Source of the DNA: UBA4742 sp037138595
GTDB taxonomy: Bacteria > Actinomycetota > Acidimicrobiia > Acidimicrobiales > Acidimicrobilacustridaceae
Reading direction: 5' to 3'
Length of the DNA: 64,000 nucleotides
Assembly (NCBI GenBank): GCA_037138595.1
Contig: JBAXIB010000017.1
Coordinates: forward strand, 1-64,000
Shown: positions 16,697 through 25,515 of the stretch, in pieces
How the letters are laid out: each line of letters begins with the position of its first letter
Numbering within the stretch: position 1 is the stretch's first letter
Notes under the pieces: generated by a model
Seen by the model: the letters and a program-made list of their open reading frames with translations, nothing else
The model's database searches: none
What the model was told of the DNA's origin: nothing
Program-made: the position numbers and the translations under genes

Positions 16697-18223
16697 TCAA
16701 CGATCCTCCACCTCGGGGGATCGTTTCGCGTCGGGATAGCGGTCTATGGCAATCAGGCTGAGCGGGACTCGAAGGTTGACGACCGTGCCACGACGGTCAG
16801 GCGGTCCCGACCCCGGAGCCAGTTCGATGGTTCCTTCAAGCTCAGTGGTAACCAACGTGCGCACGATCGACAAGCCCAGCCCCGTCGACGTATCAAGCGA
16901 AAAGCCAGCAGGGAGGCCCGCTCCGTCATCGGTCACGCGCACGGAAAGGTCGCGACCATCATTTGTTAGCTCGACGACAACCGAACCTTGTTGGCCAGCC
17001 ACCCGCGCCGGATACGCATGATCGACAACGTTTTGCAGCAACTCGTTAAGTACCACAGACAGCGGGGTAGCGATCGTCGCAGGGAGCTTCCCCGCGTCAC
17101 CGAGAATCTTCATCTCCACCAAGTCATCAGATGAGAGCAAGCCTTCTTCGACCATGCGCACCAACGGCCGAACAATTTCGATGAATGGCACATCATCGCC
17201 AACCTCATGCGACAAAATTTCGTGTACCAAGGCAATCGAGCGAATTCGTCGCACTGATTCCTCAATCGCCGCTTTCGCTTCGGCCGACGAGAGCCGCCGC
17301 CCTTGGAGTCGAAGCAACGACGAAATCGTCTGCAAATTGTTCTTTACCCGATGATGAATCTCCCGAATTGTCGCGTCTTTCGACAACAGCAATCGATCGC
17401 GTCGCCGAAGTTCGGAAATATCTCGCAGCAATACCAATGCCCCAGTCACGACACCCGAATCAAGCAATGGGATGGTGCGAATGAGCACCGTGACTTGTGG
17501 TCCTCGCTCAATTTCCTCCGCGCCGGGGAACGCATCTTGAAATGCTGTTCGAACTGCAGATTCTTCAAGGCCGAGTTCGCCAAGGGTCATCCCATCGGTA
17601 TTGGCGTGCACGCCCATCCGATGTAGAGCCGACGTCGCATTCGGCGACGCGTACGCGATTCGGCCCGATCCATCAAGCACGATGACGCCGTCACCTACCC
17701 GAGGAGCCTCTTCGGTTGGCCCTACCTCGGTCGCGAAAGGGAATTCGCCCGAGCTCATCATTCGGGCCAGGCGATTGAACACTTCGACATATGTACGTTC
17801 GAGTTCCCCGGGATGACGCACCGAAGGCGCAGCCTCTCGATTTGCGACCGCAATTGTTCGGCCATGAAAGCGAACTGGAATACAAAGCGAGCGCACGCGC
17901 TCTTTGAGGATCTGATTCGTGACTTCACCGTCAATGATTTCGCCCAATTGCAATGAACGATTGACTAGCGGCCGCTCATCGGCGGTCATGACAGTCCCAA
18001 CCAAGTCGCTTCGATACAACGTCTGATTGGTTACGGGTCGCACCTGACCAAGTACCACCAAATCGCTAGAACTTTGACCATCGTCGGCGACTGCAAACAA
18101 GAGCATGTCTGCGAAGCACAAATCGGCCAGCAAGCCCCATGACGCCACCAGACGTTGAAGGTGCTCGATTTCAGGATCACCTAGCCGCGTATACCTATGT
18201 GCGAACTCAGCAAGGCTAGCCAT
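16697..18223 (-). CDS. pdtaS: Sensor histidine kinase PdtaS
   Basis: About 508 aa, soluble. An N-terminal GAF-like H_kinase_N domain (to about residue 160) is followed by a PAS domain (GVIVLDGSGRIAYASPNATS), then the HisKA_2 dimerisation/phosphoacceptor helix REIHHRVKNNLQTISSLLRL. The C-terminal HATPase domain has N-box LNELLQNVVDHAY and G-boxes VTDDGAGLPAGF and TGLGLSIVRTLV. PdtaS signals to the RNA-binding antiterminator regulator PdtaR; no pdtaR gene is in the window. ATG 18223. It converges with whiB1, leaving 34 bp between stops. Confidence 0.92.
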   Translation of the reverse strand: MASLAEFAHRYTRLGDPEIEHLQRLVASWGLLADLCFADMLLFAVADDGQSSSDLVVLGQVRPVTNQTLYRSDLVGTVMTADERPLVNRSLQLGEIIDGEVTNQILKERVRSLCIPVRFHGRTIAVANREAAPSVRHPGELERTYVEVFNRLARMMSSGEFPFATEVGPTEEAPRVGDGVIVLDGSGRIAYASPNATSALHRMGVHANTDGMTLGELGLEESAVRTAFQDAFPGAEEIERGPQVTVLIRTIPLLDSGVVTGALVLLRDISELRRRDRLLLSKDATIREIHHRVKNNLQTISSLLRLQGRRLSSAEAKAAIEESVRRIRSIALVHEILSHEVGDDVPFIEIVRPLVRMVEEGLLSSDDLVEMKILGDAGKLPATIATPLSVVLNELLQNVVDHAYPARVAGQQGSVVVELTNDGRDLSVRVTDDGAGLPAGFSLDTSTGLGLSIVRTLVTTELEGTIELAPGSGPPDRRGTVVNLRVPLSLIAIDRYPDAKRSPEVEDR

Positions 18224-18295
18224 GCGTCACAGTCTGCTCCGCTGTTGACGCAAACGACCGCAACGATGTGATGCAAACGCGTCGGTGGAAATCCA

Positions 18296-19519
18296 TCAGC
18301 GCCAAATTTGCTCGCCGAGGCGAAGTAGCCCGGCGAGATCATAAATGTCAGACTCGAAATAGGGCACCGACGCAATAACATCGGGCTTCCGCGAAAGTTC
18401 TGATCGCGTTTCTGCTTCGCGCGTCGCTACTACACGATAGGCCAGAAAACTTTCGCCGACTTCGCGCAGCACACGACCAACAAGCTGGCGGTCGGCGAAT
18501 TCGGCCGGGACTTTCGACGCGATCGATTCGGATTCACTCGCTAGACGACGAGCGATTCCTGTGGCCCCCCGGTTCATGAAGGAGTCCGGCAAGACCTTGT
18601 TCAGGACCAACGCGCCGAGGTGAAAGTGACGCGCTTCCAATGCGTCGATAAAGAAATCTGCCTCGCGAGCGGGCAGCGTCTCAAGGGTGGTGACAACCAT
18701 GAACGTCGTTCGAGGATCTTGCATGATCCGTTTGACTGACTTTGCCCGCTCGACGAAACCGTCGTACATCGTTTGGAACAACACAAAAAACTCGGCGATA
18801 TCGGCCAAAAATTGCGAACCCAACACCCGATCGGCAACCAAGTAAAAAGGCTTTGACGCGGTGTTGTACAAGCGCGACTTGTAGGGGGCGATAAGCCAAC
18901 GCAACAACCGACTCGAGAAAAAGTCCGCCATGCGATCAGGCGCCTCAAGAAAATCAATTGCGTTGCGCGTGGGCGGCGTATCTACGACGATCAGGTCGTA
19001 GCGACCCGAGGCGTGAATCTCGTAGAGGCGCTCCATCGCGATGTAATCATGGCTCTGCACAAACTTGCCGGTGATGTTTTGGTAGAGCGGGTTGGCCAAA
19101 ATGGCTTCGCGCGTTTCCTCATCCGGCGCGTGCGTTCGCACGAGCTCATCCCACGACTGCTTCATGTCGAGCATCGCAGCCCAAAGTTCACCTTGGGGTT
19201 CAACTCCAGCTTCTTGAAACAGTGAGTGAGGAACCCGCGTTTCGATGTTGCCAAATGCTTCGAGGCCCAGCGCTGTAGCCAGTCGGCGAGCAGGATCGAC
19301 TGTCAACACCAAAACCTTGCCGCCCAAGTGCGCGGCGGCCATCGCGGCAACGGCGGCCGCTGTCGTGGTCTTACCAACGCCACCCGACCCGCACGTCACG
19401 ATCATTTCCTTCGACGCACACAATGCTTCGAGTGTGCTCCCGACTTTTGGTGAGCCACGCCGAGACGATGCTTCGTCACGCTTAGTCCGGCCCGAATGAT
19501 CGCTGTTCCGATTCGCCAT
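18296..19519 (-). CDS. ArsA/Get3-like ATPase, second of a pair
   Basis: About 407 aa. The deviant Walker A is TCGSGGVGKTTTAAAVAAMA, switch regions are VLTVDPARRLATALGLE and LIVVDTPPTRNAIDFLEAPD. The protein resembles the mycobacterial Rv3679/Rv3680 pair (bacterial Get3-like proteins) more than arsenite pumps: no arsenic genes are nearby and no metal-binding Cys set is seen. Start ATG 19519, two bases after the stop of the partner gene, so they form one operon and probably a heteromer. The 72 bp downstream contain no visible gene. Confidence 0.87.
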   Translation of the reverse strand: MANRNSDHSGRTKRDEASSRRGSPKVGSTLEALCASKEMIVTCGSGGVGKTTTAAAVAAMAAAHLGGKVLVLTVDPARRLATALGLEAFGNIETRVPHSLFQEAGVEPQGELWAAMLDMKQSWDELVRTHAPDEETREAILANPLYQNITGKFVQSHDYIAMERLYEIHASGRYDLIVVDTPPTRNAIDFLEAPDRMADFFSSRLLRWLIAPYKSRLYNTASKPFYLVADRVLGSQFLADIAEFFVLFQTMYDGFVERAKSVKRIMQDPRTTFMVVTTLETLPAREADFFIDALEARHFHLGALVLNKVLPDSFMNRGATGIARRLASESESIASKVPAEFADRQLVGRVLREVGESFLAYRVVATREAETRSELSRKPDVIASVPYFESDIYDLAGLLRLGEQIWR

Positions 19520-19521
19520 AG

Positions 19522-20508
19522 TCAGTATCCGAGTTCGCCCGCGAGTGCTTCGGCCATTGATCGAGTCGAACGAACGCCGTGCGCTCGATTGAATAGGTAC
19601 GGCACATACATCACCGGAATTTCCGGCGGCAGCTCGTCACGAAGTCGATTCAAGTGGGTTGCCCGCGTTCGACGGAGCGTGACCGCGAGCTGCGCGGCAT
19701 CCAGTACCGGCATGACATTGTCAACTGAACTGCCGAGCAAGCCGGCGAGCATTTCAGCTCCACTCGACTCATGCAGCGCTCGAAAGACTTGTTCCTCACC
19801 TCGGCCGAAGAGTTCTGGGAGCACCCGATTGACAATCACCGCTGCGACCAACACCTCAGTTTCGACTTTCAGCCTGGTTGCCAATTCGAGGGTCTCGCTT
19901 ACTGGCATTTCCTCCGGAGCCGACACGATCACCGCCGCCGTCTGACGGGGGTCACTCAAAATATCAACCATCCAGCGCGTTTGGTCTCGAATCCGCCCCA
20001 CCTTGACCAGTTGGTTAATCGCTTGTGGTGCCGCGAGTTGGCCGACGACATGACCTGTTGCCGACGCGTCTACCACCACCAAGTCATAGGTCTGCTCTCG
20101 AACTTCGTAACAAAGCTTCCCGATCGTCAAGATTTCTTTAACTCCGGGTGCAGCGTCAGCAACAAAATCGAACGTTCGGGCTACTGGCCCGATTCGACCC
20201 AACAGCGGCACTCGGAGTTGCAACTTTAAGTACTCACGCAGCGATTGTTCGGTGTCCATTGCCATACCGACGAGGTTTGGTGCCAGGTGGCGAGGCTCAA
20301 ACGCCAATGGTCCCGATTCGAACGCGTCAGCCAAGTCGCCTTTCGCGTCTATCTCGCACACCAGCGTCCGTTTACCCTGCTGCGCGCTCAGTAATGCCAG
20401 CGATGCTGCAATCGTTGTCTTGCCGACTCCCCCTTTGCCAGTAACAAAGAGTAAACGTCGATCGAGGAGTCCTCGATTGTCGCCGGCGAAATCAGCCGAG
20501 GACGACAT
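19522..20508 (-). CDS. ArsA/Get3-like ATPase, first of a pair
   Basis: About 328 aa. Walker A FVTGKGGVGKTTIAASLALL, switch motif CEIDAKGDLADAFES and VVVDASATGHVVGQLAAPQA. The His in ATGH replaces the Pro seen at that place in the neighbour (TPPT), so the two paralogues have diverged at the switch region. The C-terminus ends PYLFNRAHGVRSTRSMAEAL. It sits between DUF3107 and its partner. The role in membrane-protein targeting or envelope integrity is inferred from the mycobacterial relatives. Confidence 0.87.
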   Translation of the reverse strand: MSSSADFAGDNRGLLDRRLLFVTGKGGVGKTTIAASLALLSAQQGKRTLVCEIDAKGDLADAFESGPLAFEPRHLAPNLVGMAMDTEQSLREYLKLQLRVPLLGRIGPVARTFDFVADAAPGVKEILTIGKLCYEVREQTYDLVVVDASATGHVVGQLAAPQAINQLVKVGRIRDQTRWMVDILSDPRQTAAVIVSAPEEMPVSETLELATRLKVETEVLVAAVIVNRVLPELFGRGEEQVFRALHESSGAEMLAGLLGSSVDNVMPVLDAAQLAVTLRRTRATHLNRLRDELPPEIPVMYVPYLFNRAHGVRSTRSMAEALAGELGY

Positions 20509-20519
20509 CGTCGATTCGG

Positions 20520-20756
20520 TCAGCTTGCGCCGAAGCCGACGCGCCGAGATGTGTCTGGACCACCGAGTTCGACGTAGGCGATCTTTGCCGACGGTACCGC
20601 GACGTCGCGACCCTTATGGTCGGTGAGCCACAAGATTTTCGAATCATCAGCGAGCGCTGCGTCAATCTGTTTTTTGATCTTGTCGCGGTCGGCATCTGCC
20701 GGAAGCTCAACATCGATTTCTTTGACGGTGTGGATGACACCGATGCGAACGTCCAC
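20520..20756 (-). CDS. DUF3107 family protein
   Basis: 78 aa, small acidic protein conserved in Actinobacteria. The start VDVRIGVIHTVKEIDVELP is family-typical, and the C-terminal strand is AVPSAKIAYVELGGPDTSRR. The GTG at 20756 is fixed by the strong Shine-Dalgarno AGGAGG six bases before it; the frame continues upstream to 20870 but should not be used. It is followed 11 bp later by the Get3-like pair, suggesting one operon. Function unknown. Confidence 0.85.
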   Translation of the reverse strand: MDVRIGVIHTVKEIDVELPADADRDKIKKQIDAALADDSKILWLTDHKGRDVAVPSAKIAYVELGGPDTSRRVGFGAS

Positions 20757-20877
20757 GGAATTTCCTCCTGCGAGGCCGCATTGCGACCGGGTCGGGTTCG
20801 AATGTGGTGCGAGCGAGATGGCCATTGCACCTCGACCATCGTAGGCGCGGCAATCACCTACCCCACACAACTGCTGA

Positions 20878-22020
20878 TCAGATGATTTTAAGCTGGGGGT
20901 TATAAACCCGCGTCGGGGCCAGATCGACCGCGATTTGGCGCGCTATCTCGCTGAACGCACGAGCGGCTTCACCTTCGGGATCGGCAACGACGATTGGGGT
21001 TCCGGCATCGCCGCCTTCGCGCAAGAGCGGTACTAGCGGAATTTTGCCTAGCAGTGGCACCTCAAGGCGTGCCGCGAGGTCTTCGCCGCCTCCTGCACCA
21101 AAAATCTCATAACGCTGGCCGTCATCACCGGAAAACCAGGACATGTTTTCAATGATGCCCTTAACTTCAAGATTGACCTTCTGAGCCATGAACGCCGCTC
21201 GTTGTGCAACGCGTTGCGCAGCTGGCTGTGGGGTGGTCACCACATAGACCTCGCCGCGCGGCAAAAACTGCGCTAGTGACAGTGCAATATCACCGGTACC
21301 GGGCGGCAAATCAATGACCAAGAAATCGGGCTCGTCCCAAAAGACATCGGTCAAGAACTGCTCAAGTGCTTTGTGCAACATCGGTCCACGCCAAATAACG
21401 GGCTGATCTTCTTGGGCGAAAAACCCCATCGAGATGCAACGAACGCCGTGCGATTCTGGTGGAACCAACATGTCATCGATGACCACCGGCGGTCGCTCAA
21501 CCCCCAACATTCTTGGAATCGAAAAACCCCACACGTCAGCATCAACAACAGCGACTGAATGGCCTTGTTGGGCGAGTGCTACCGCCAAGTTCGTGGTGAC
21601 CGATGACTTTCCAACACCACCTTTGCCCGAGGCGACTAACAGGCATCGAGTTTTACTCGCGGGATCGGCAAAGGGAATGACGCGACCCTCAGCGTGACCA
21701 TGACTCTCGTGCGTACCAGCCGTTGATGCCGGATCACCGTGAAGTTTTTGTCGAAGTACCGCTCGTTCGTCATCAGTCATGACGGTGAATTCGAGGCCCA
21801 CGTTGTCAACGCCGTCGAGTGCAACGACCGCGCTCGTCACTCGATTTTGGATTTCCGCCCGCAACGGACAACCGGCAACGGTCAACGCAATCAACACATC
21901 GACCTGTGACCCCGCGATCGACACCTGACGAACCATGTCGAGGTCAACGATGCTGCGGTGCAGCTCGGGGTCTTCAACCGGGCGAAGGGCCTCGATCACA
22001 TCGGCTTCATTCACAGACAT
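20878..22020 (-). CDS. mrp: Mrp/NBP35 (ApbC) family iron-sulfur carrier ATPase
   Basis: About 380 aa. An N-terminal MIP18/DUF59 domain (VIEALRPVEDPELHRSIVDL; VDVLIALTVAGCPLRAEIQ) is followed by the ATPase (SGKGGVGKSSVTTNLAVALA; VDADVWGFSIPRMLGV; LVIDLPPGTGDIALSLAQFL). At ENMSWFSGDDGQRYEIFG most family members have a CxxC that bridges the carried cluster; both Cys are missing here. The start ATG 22020 has a GGGAG Shine-Dalgarno. It is divergent from the SufR-like regulator and cysteine desulfurase, which supports a role in iron-sulfur assembly. Confidence 0.9.
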   Translation of the reverse strand: MSVNEADVIEALRPVEDPELHRSIVDLDMVRQVSIAGSQVDVLIALTVAGCPLRAEIQNRVTSAVVALDGVDNVGLEFTVMTDDERAVLRQKLHGDPASTAGTHESHGHAEGRVIPFADPASKTRCLLVASGKGGVGKSSVTTNLAVALAQQGHSVAVVDADVWGFSIPRMLGVERPPVVIDDMLVPPESHGVRCISMGFFAQEDQPVIWRGPMLHKALEQFLTDVFWDEPDFLVIDLPPGTGDIALSLAQFLPRGEVYVVTTPQPAAQRVAQRAAFMAQKVNLEVKGIIENMSWFSGDDGQRYEIFGAGGGEDLAARLEVPLLGKIPLVPLLREGGDAGTPIVVADPEGEAARAFSEIARQIAVDLAPTRVYNPQLKII

Positions 22021-22094
22021 CTAGTGCTCCCAGTGCAGCGTCGAGTGGCCCGGACTAGGCCCTCGGAGGTGATCGGCAAGGATCACCGGAATTA

Positions 22095-22105
22095 CTCCTA
22101 CGGAG
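22095..22105. promoter_or_regulatory. Inverted repeat CTCC-TAC-GGAG in the sufR-like promoter
   Basis: A perfect 4+4 dyad lies exactly between the expected -35 and -10 positions of the promoter at 22111-22116. This is a good place for a repressor. Autoregulation by the SufR-like protein is inferred only from position. Confidence 0.4.
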
Positions 22106-22110
22106 ATAGG

Positions 22111-22116
22111 TACAAT
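22111..22116 (+). promoter_or_regulatory. -10 box TACAAT, leaderless-type promoter
   Basis: TACAAT, with TAGG before it, is followed by ACTCGG and then GTG 22123. It is the strongest -10 of the leaderless set. Confidence 0.65.
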
Positions 22117-22122
22117 ACTCGG

Positions 22123-22842
22123 GTGGACCGACCACCACTCACCCCAACCGAGTTCTCGTCAGTTGTCACGGCTATCACCTCGGCCTTTGGCGACCCGACT
22201 CGCCGCGAGATTTACTTATTCGCGCGTGAATTACCCAATGGCGTAACCGCGGGAGAAGTCGCGCGTCGATTCGATCTGCATCCCAATGTCGCTCGCCACC
22301 ATCTCGACAAACTCGCTGGCGGTGGCTACCTCGAAGTAAACGTCAACCGAGTCGACAATGCCGGTGCAGGGCGACCGTCCAAGCACTACCGAGTGACCGA
22401 GCAAAGCGTCGCACTTGAGTTTCCCGTTCATCATGATGACCTTTTGGTCTCGCTGCTCGGACGGGCCTTGGCATTGATCCCCCGGGAACAAGCCGAGATC
22501 ATGGCCGAAGAAGTTGGTAACGAATACGGTCGACTCATGGCGGCGTCGCTCGGCGACACCACCGGCGGCCAACGCTCATTTCGATCTGCACTTCACGCAG
22601 TCGCCGACGGTTTAACTGCCCATGGTTTTGCAGCCCACGCGGAAAAGCACGGCAATGAATTGCGCATTGTGAGTGAGCACTGCCCATTCGGCGATGCAGC
22701 GATCGAGAATCCAGTGATCTGCGCCGTTGACCGAGGCATGGTTCGCGGCATGCTGAGCTCGCTCTACGGCGAGACCACCCCTGCGCTTGAATCGTCGATA
22801 CCCATGGGTGATGAACACTGTGTGACCGCAGTCGAGGCGTGA
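22123..22842 (+). CDS. SufR-like helix-turn-helix regulator with C-terminal Cys motif
   Basis: About 239 aa. An N-terminal winged helix (AFGDPTRREIYLFAREL, TAGEVARRFDLHPNVARHHL) with beta-wing (GAGRPSKHYRVT) is followed by a C-terminal domain with Cys at SEHCPFGDAAIENPVICAVD and GDEHCVTAVEA. SufR proteins bind a cluster through C-terminal Cys and repress suf genes. The frame begins at 21958, but GTG 22123 fits both the domain start and the leaderless promoter. A cysteine desulfurase follows and mrp is divergent, supporting iron-sulfur control. No sufBCD is seen here. Confidence 0.8.
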   Translation: MDRPPLTPTEFSSVVTAITSAFGDPTRREIYLFARELPNGVTAGEVARRFDLHPNVARHHLDKLAGGGYLEVNVNRVDNAGAGRPSKHYRVTEQSVALEFPVHHDDLLVSLLGRALALIPREQAEIMAEEVGNEYGRLMAASLGDTTGGQRSFRSALHAVADGLTAHGFAAHAEKHGNELRIVSEHCPFGDAAIENPVICAVDRGMVRGMLSSLYGETTPALESSIPMGDEHCVTAVEA

Positions 22843-22868
22843 CCCTTCAGCTAACCGCAACCTCCCCC

Positions 22869-22874
22869 TAGGCT
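22869..22874 (+). promoter_or_regulatory. -10 box TAGGCT, leaderless-type promoter
   Basis: TAGGCT is followed by GCCAAC and ATG 22881, so the desulfurase may be transcribed from its own start as well as from the sufR-like promoter. Confidence 0.55.
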
Positions 22875-22880
22875 GCCAAC

Positions 22881-24050
22881 ATGGTTCGCCACTACCTCGA
22901 TCATGCATCGACGTCGCCGCTACGGCCACAAGCGCGTGCGGCAATGGTGGAGAGTTTGGATCAGTTCGCTTCGCACACCGCCGCTGACCCAAGCCGCATG
23001 CATACCGAAGGTATGACCACGCGCGTCGCGCTCGAAAATGCCCGCGCCCAGGTCGCCGAACTCCTCGGGGCGACGAGTCGCGAAGTCATCTTCACCAGTG
23101 GAGCCACAGAGTCGATCACCATGGCCGTTTGGGGTGCCCTGGAGCGAGGTCGCCATCAACCACGTCGAAACCACGTCGTTCTGAGCGCGGTCGAACATTC
23201 CGCGGTGCGCGGATCTTCAGAAAAATTTGCCGGGCTTGTGGGTGGTGAGGTGAGCATCGTCGGAGTCGACAACCACGGACGTATCGACCCAGCGGAGGTG
23301 ATCGACGCGGTTCGGCCAGAAACGATTCTGGTGCACATGCAGTGGGGCAACCATGAAGTTGGAACACTGCAACCGCTGGCGGAAGTCTCGCAGCGCTGCA
23401 AAGAACTCGATGTGTTGATGCATGTCGATGCCGCACAGGCCGCCGGTCGCGTGGCGATCGATTTTGCCAACATGGATGCTGATTTGGTGTCCGTGAGTGG
23501 GCACAAGTTTGGCGGCCCACTCGGAACCGGAACGCTTCTAGTACGACGAGGGCTTCGCATTGACCCGATCATGGTCGGGGGCGAGCAAGAGCGTTCGCGC
23601 CGGGCCGGGATGGAGAACATTCCAGCTTTCGTAGGACTCGGTGCCGCATGCCTCGCGCTGGCGACTAACGAACAGCTGGATCACGAACAGTTGTTGACGC
23701 AGCGCCTGACTCAGCGAGTCATCGATGCGGTCTCAACCTTCGATGGCGTTTCAGTCCTTGGTGATCCACTCCATCGTCTGCCGCAAATCGTGTGCCTCGG
23801 CATTGACGGAGTCGAACCCCAGGCCGTGTTGTTAGGCCTCGACCAAGCAGGGATTGCTGTTCACTCGGGCAGCGCGTGCGCATCCGAAGGACTTCAGGAC
23901 TCCCCCGTTTTGGCCGCCATGGGCGCTGATGCACACCATTCTTTGCGAATTTCGCTGGGCTGGTCATCAACTGACGCAGATATCGACGCGCTGCTAACGG
24001 CACTGCCCGACGTGCTTGCTCACCTGCGAGCGTTAGGCAGTCGCCCGTAA
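22881..24050 (+). CDS. Cysteine desulfurase (NifS/IscS family)
   Basis: About 389 aa PLP enzyme that takes sulfur from cysteine to an enzyme persulfide for iron-sulfur or thio-modification. N-terminal YLDHASTSPLRPQARAAM, ATESITMAVWGAL, the His stacking on PLP in VVLSAVEHSAVR, the PLP Asp in LMHVDAAQAAG, the Schiff-base Lys in SVSGHKFGGPLGTG, and the persulfide Cys in VHSGSACASEGLQ are all present. Start ATG 22881. It lies 38 bp after the SufR-like regulator. Length and the short catalytic loop fit the IscS/NifS class rather than SufS. Confidence 0.93.
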   Translation: MVRHYLDHASTSPLRPQARAAMVESLDQFASHTAADPSRMHTEGMTTRVALENARAQVAELLGATSREVIFTSGATESITMAVWGALERGRHQPRRNHVVLSAVEHSAVRGSSEKFAGLVGGEVSIVGVDNHGRIDPAEVIDAVRPETILVHMQWGNHEVGTLQPLAEVSQRCKELDVLMHVDAAQAAGRVAIDFANMDADLVSVSGHKFGGPLGTGTLLVRRGLRIDPIMVGGEQERSRRAGMENIPAFVGLGAACLALATNEQLDHEQLLTQRLTQRVIDAVSTFDGVSVLGDPLHRLPQIVCLGIDGVEPQAVLLGLDQAGIAVHSGSACASEGLQDSPVLAAMGADAHHSLRISLGWSSTDADIDALLTALPDVLAHLRALGSRP

Positions 24051-24097
24051 CGGCTTCTACCCAGTCGGTTATCCACGGTCCGACTCCATGCGCCTCG

Positions 24098-24103
24098 TAC
24101 CAT
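24098..24103 (+). promoter_or_regulatory. -10 box TACCAT, leaderless-type promoter
   Basis: TACCAT is followed by CCGTCA and ATG 24110. This is a perfect TANNNT-N6-start match. Confidence 0.55.
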
Positions 24104-24109
24104 CCGTCA

Positions 24110-24946
24110 ATGCCAGACGATCAGGCCAACAGCATCCCCAGCCTCGTTGACGATCCCGTCGACGACGTGATCACTACGTTGCGCGACGACCTTCTCGGCG
24201 GCGATGGTTTCCTCGTTGTACTCCTGCTCACCATCGCAGCAGTAATCCTCATTCCCATTGACGGCGCATTTCGCGGTGGGGCCATCGTCTCGACCGTCGT
24301 CGGTGCCCTCTTAGTGCTTACGACATTGAGTCGTTCAAGGGTGTCCACAAAGTTCCGTGTCATCGGAGGAATCATCGTTGGACTCTCGGTGACCCTCGCA
24401 CTCATTTCAGTCATTAGAGACATCCAGCCAGCAATAACGCCGCCGACTGGATTCAACAAATTGCTCGTTTCAGTTGGCTCATTTTCATACTGCGTGGTGC
24501 TCGCGCTCTGCTTTCCCGCCATCTTGCGTCGCACCTTTGCCCACCGCAGAGTCACCCTCAATACGGTTGCCGCGTCACTCGCTGCCTATTTGCTCCTCGG
24601 TCTGATCTTCATGTCAATGTACCGATTCGTAAATATCGTAAATGGTCCGTTCTTTGTGCAACCGAATGTCAATGGTTTCACCTTTGAGTATTTCAGTTTC
24701 GTCACGCTCACCACGGTTGGCTTCGGAGATTTCACCGCAGCGACTGACGCCGGCCGGGCCGTCGCCATGTTGGAAGCACTCATTGGGCAAGTCTTTTTGG
24801 TAACCATTGTCGCCTTAGTGGTCTCGAATCTTGGCCAGGGCTCAAGTTCTCTGCGAGGTCTCACCTCGCCAACAACGAACGCGGTCGGCCCCAACCCTGA
24901 AGCAACAATCGAATCAAGCGGCGAAACAAGCACGGAACCACGCTGA
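24110..24946 (+). CDS. Two-pore-helix potassium channel family protein
   Basis: About 278 aa integral membrane protein. Several hydrophobic segments in the first 150 residues (FLVVLLLTIAAVILIPID, GAIVSTVVGALLVLTTL, IVGLSVTLALISVI) lead to a pore module with the selectivity filter TLTTVGFGDF and a last helix IGQVFLVTIVALVVSNLG. The TVGFGD filter indicates K+ selectivity. There is no RCK or cyclic-nucleotide domain; the tail is short and Ser/Thr-rich, so gating cannot be read. Start ATG 24110 follows a leaderless-type promoter. The desulfurase and sixA are its same-strand neighbours. Confidence 0.88.
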   Translation: MPDDQANSIPSLVDDPVDDVITTLRDDLLGGDGFLVVLLLTIAAVILIPIDGAFRGGAIVSTVVGALLVLTTLSRSRVSTKFRVIGGIIVGLSVTLALISVIRDIQPAITPPTGFNKLLVSVGSFSYCVVLALCFPAILRRTFAHRRVTLNTVAASLAAYLLLGLIFMSMYRFVNIVNGPFFVQPNVNGFTFEYFSFVTLTTVGFGDFTAATDAGRAVAMLEALIGQVFLVTIVALVVSNLGQGSSSLRGLTSPTTNAVGPNPEATIESSGETSTEPR

Positions 24947-24982
24947 CCAATCGCTCGGTGCATCCATGTTCAGTCCACGCAC

Positions 24983-24988
24983 TACGGT
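24983..24988 (+). promoter_or_regulatory. -10 box TACGGT, leaderless-type promoter
   Basis: TACGGT is followed by TGCTCA and GTG 24995. This is a perfect TANNNT-N6-start match. Confidence 0.55.
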
Positions 24989-24994
24989 TGCTCA

Positions 24995-25459
24995 GTGGCC
25001 GTTTACCTAGTGCGACATGCTCATGCGGGCAGCAAGTCCAATTGGGACGGCAATGATGCTGCAAGGCCACTCAGCCCCAAGGGTCGCGAGCAGGCTGCCG
25101 GCATTGCCGAGCTCATCGCTAGAGTTCACATCGATCGAGTCCTTTCGAGCCCCGCGACTCGATGCATCGAAACTATTGATCAAGTCGCCCTCGACCACGG
25201 CGTAGTCGTCGAGACGGAACCCTCACTTGCTGAGGGCGCAGACCTGCGCCAATGCATCGACGTGATCTTGGCATCGGGCTCCACCAACCTCGTGATGTGC
25301 AGTCACGGCGATCTCATCCCATTGGTGATTCGCCGGCTGCGCTCCCGCGGGATGATGAGCGCAGATTCCGCGCTGTGCCAAAAAGGTTCGGTATGGGCAC
25401 TCGAAGTCGTCGACGGCGAAGTCGTCTCAGGCATCTACCACCCGCCGACGCGATCCTGA
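24995..25459 (+). CDS. sixA: SixA-like phosphohistidine phosphatase
   Basis: About 154 aa member of the histidine phosphatase superfamily. It starts directly with the catalytic strand (VAVYLVRHAHAGSK, RHA triad), then RPLSPKGREQAAGIAELIA, VLSSPATRCIETID and the second His in VMCSHGDLIPLVI. SixA removes phosphate from His of phosphotransfer proteins in other bacteria; the target here is unknown. Start GTG 24995. It converges on ccmI with 56 bp between stops and no evident terminator hairpin. Confidence 0.85.
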   Translation: MAVYLVRHAHAGSKSNWDGNDAARPLSPKGREQAAGIAELIARVHIDRVLSSPATRCIETIDQVALDHGVVVETEPSLAEGADLRQCIDVILASGSTNLVMCSHGDLIPLVIRRLRSRGMMSADSALCQKGSVWALEVVDGEVVSGIYHPPTRS

Positions 25460-25515
25460 TCAGTTCACGACCACCAACTCAATCGATACCAACGCTGACA
25501 AATCGGGCGATTGGA

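Noticed and set aside
18296..20508. Arsenite-pump ATPases
   Set aside because: No arsB, arsR or arsC is nearby and no metal-binding Cys set is present; the paired arrangement fits Get3-like proteins.
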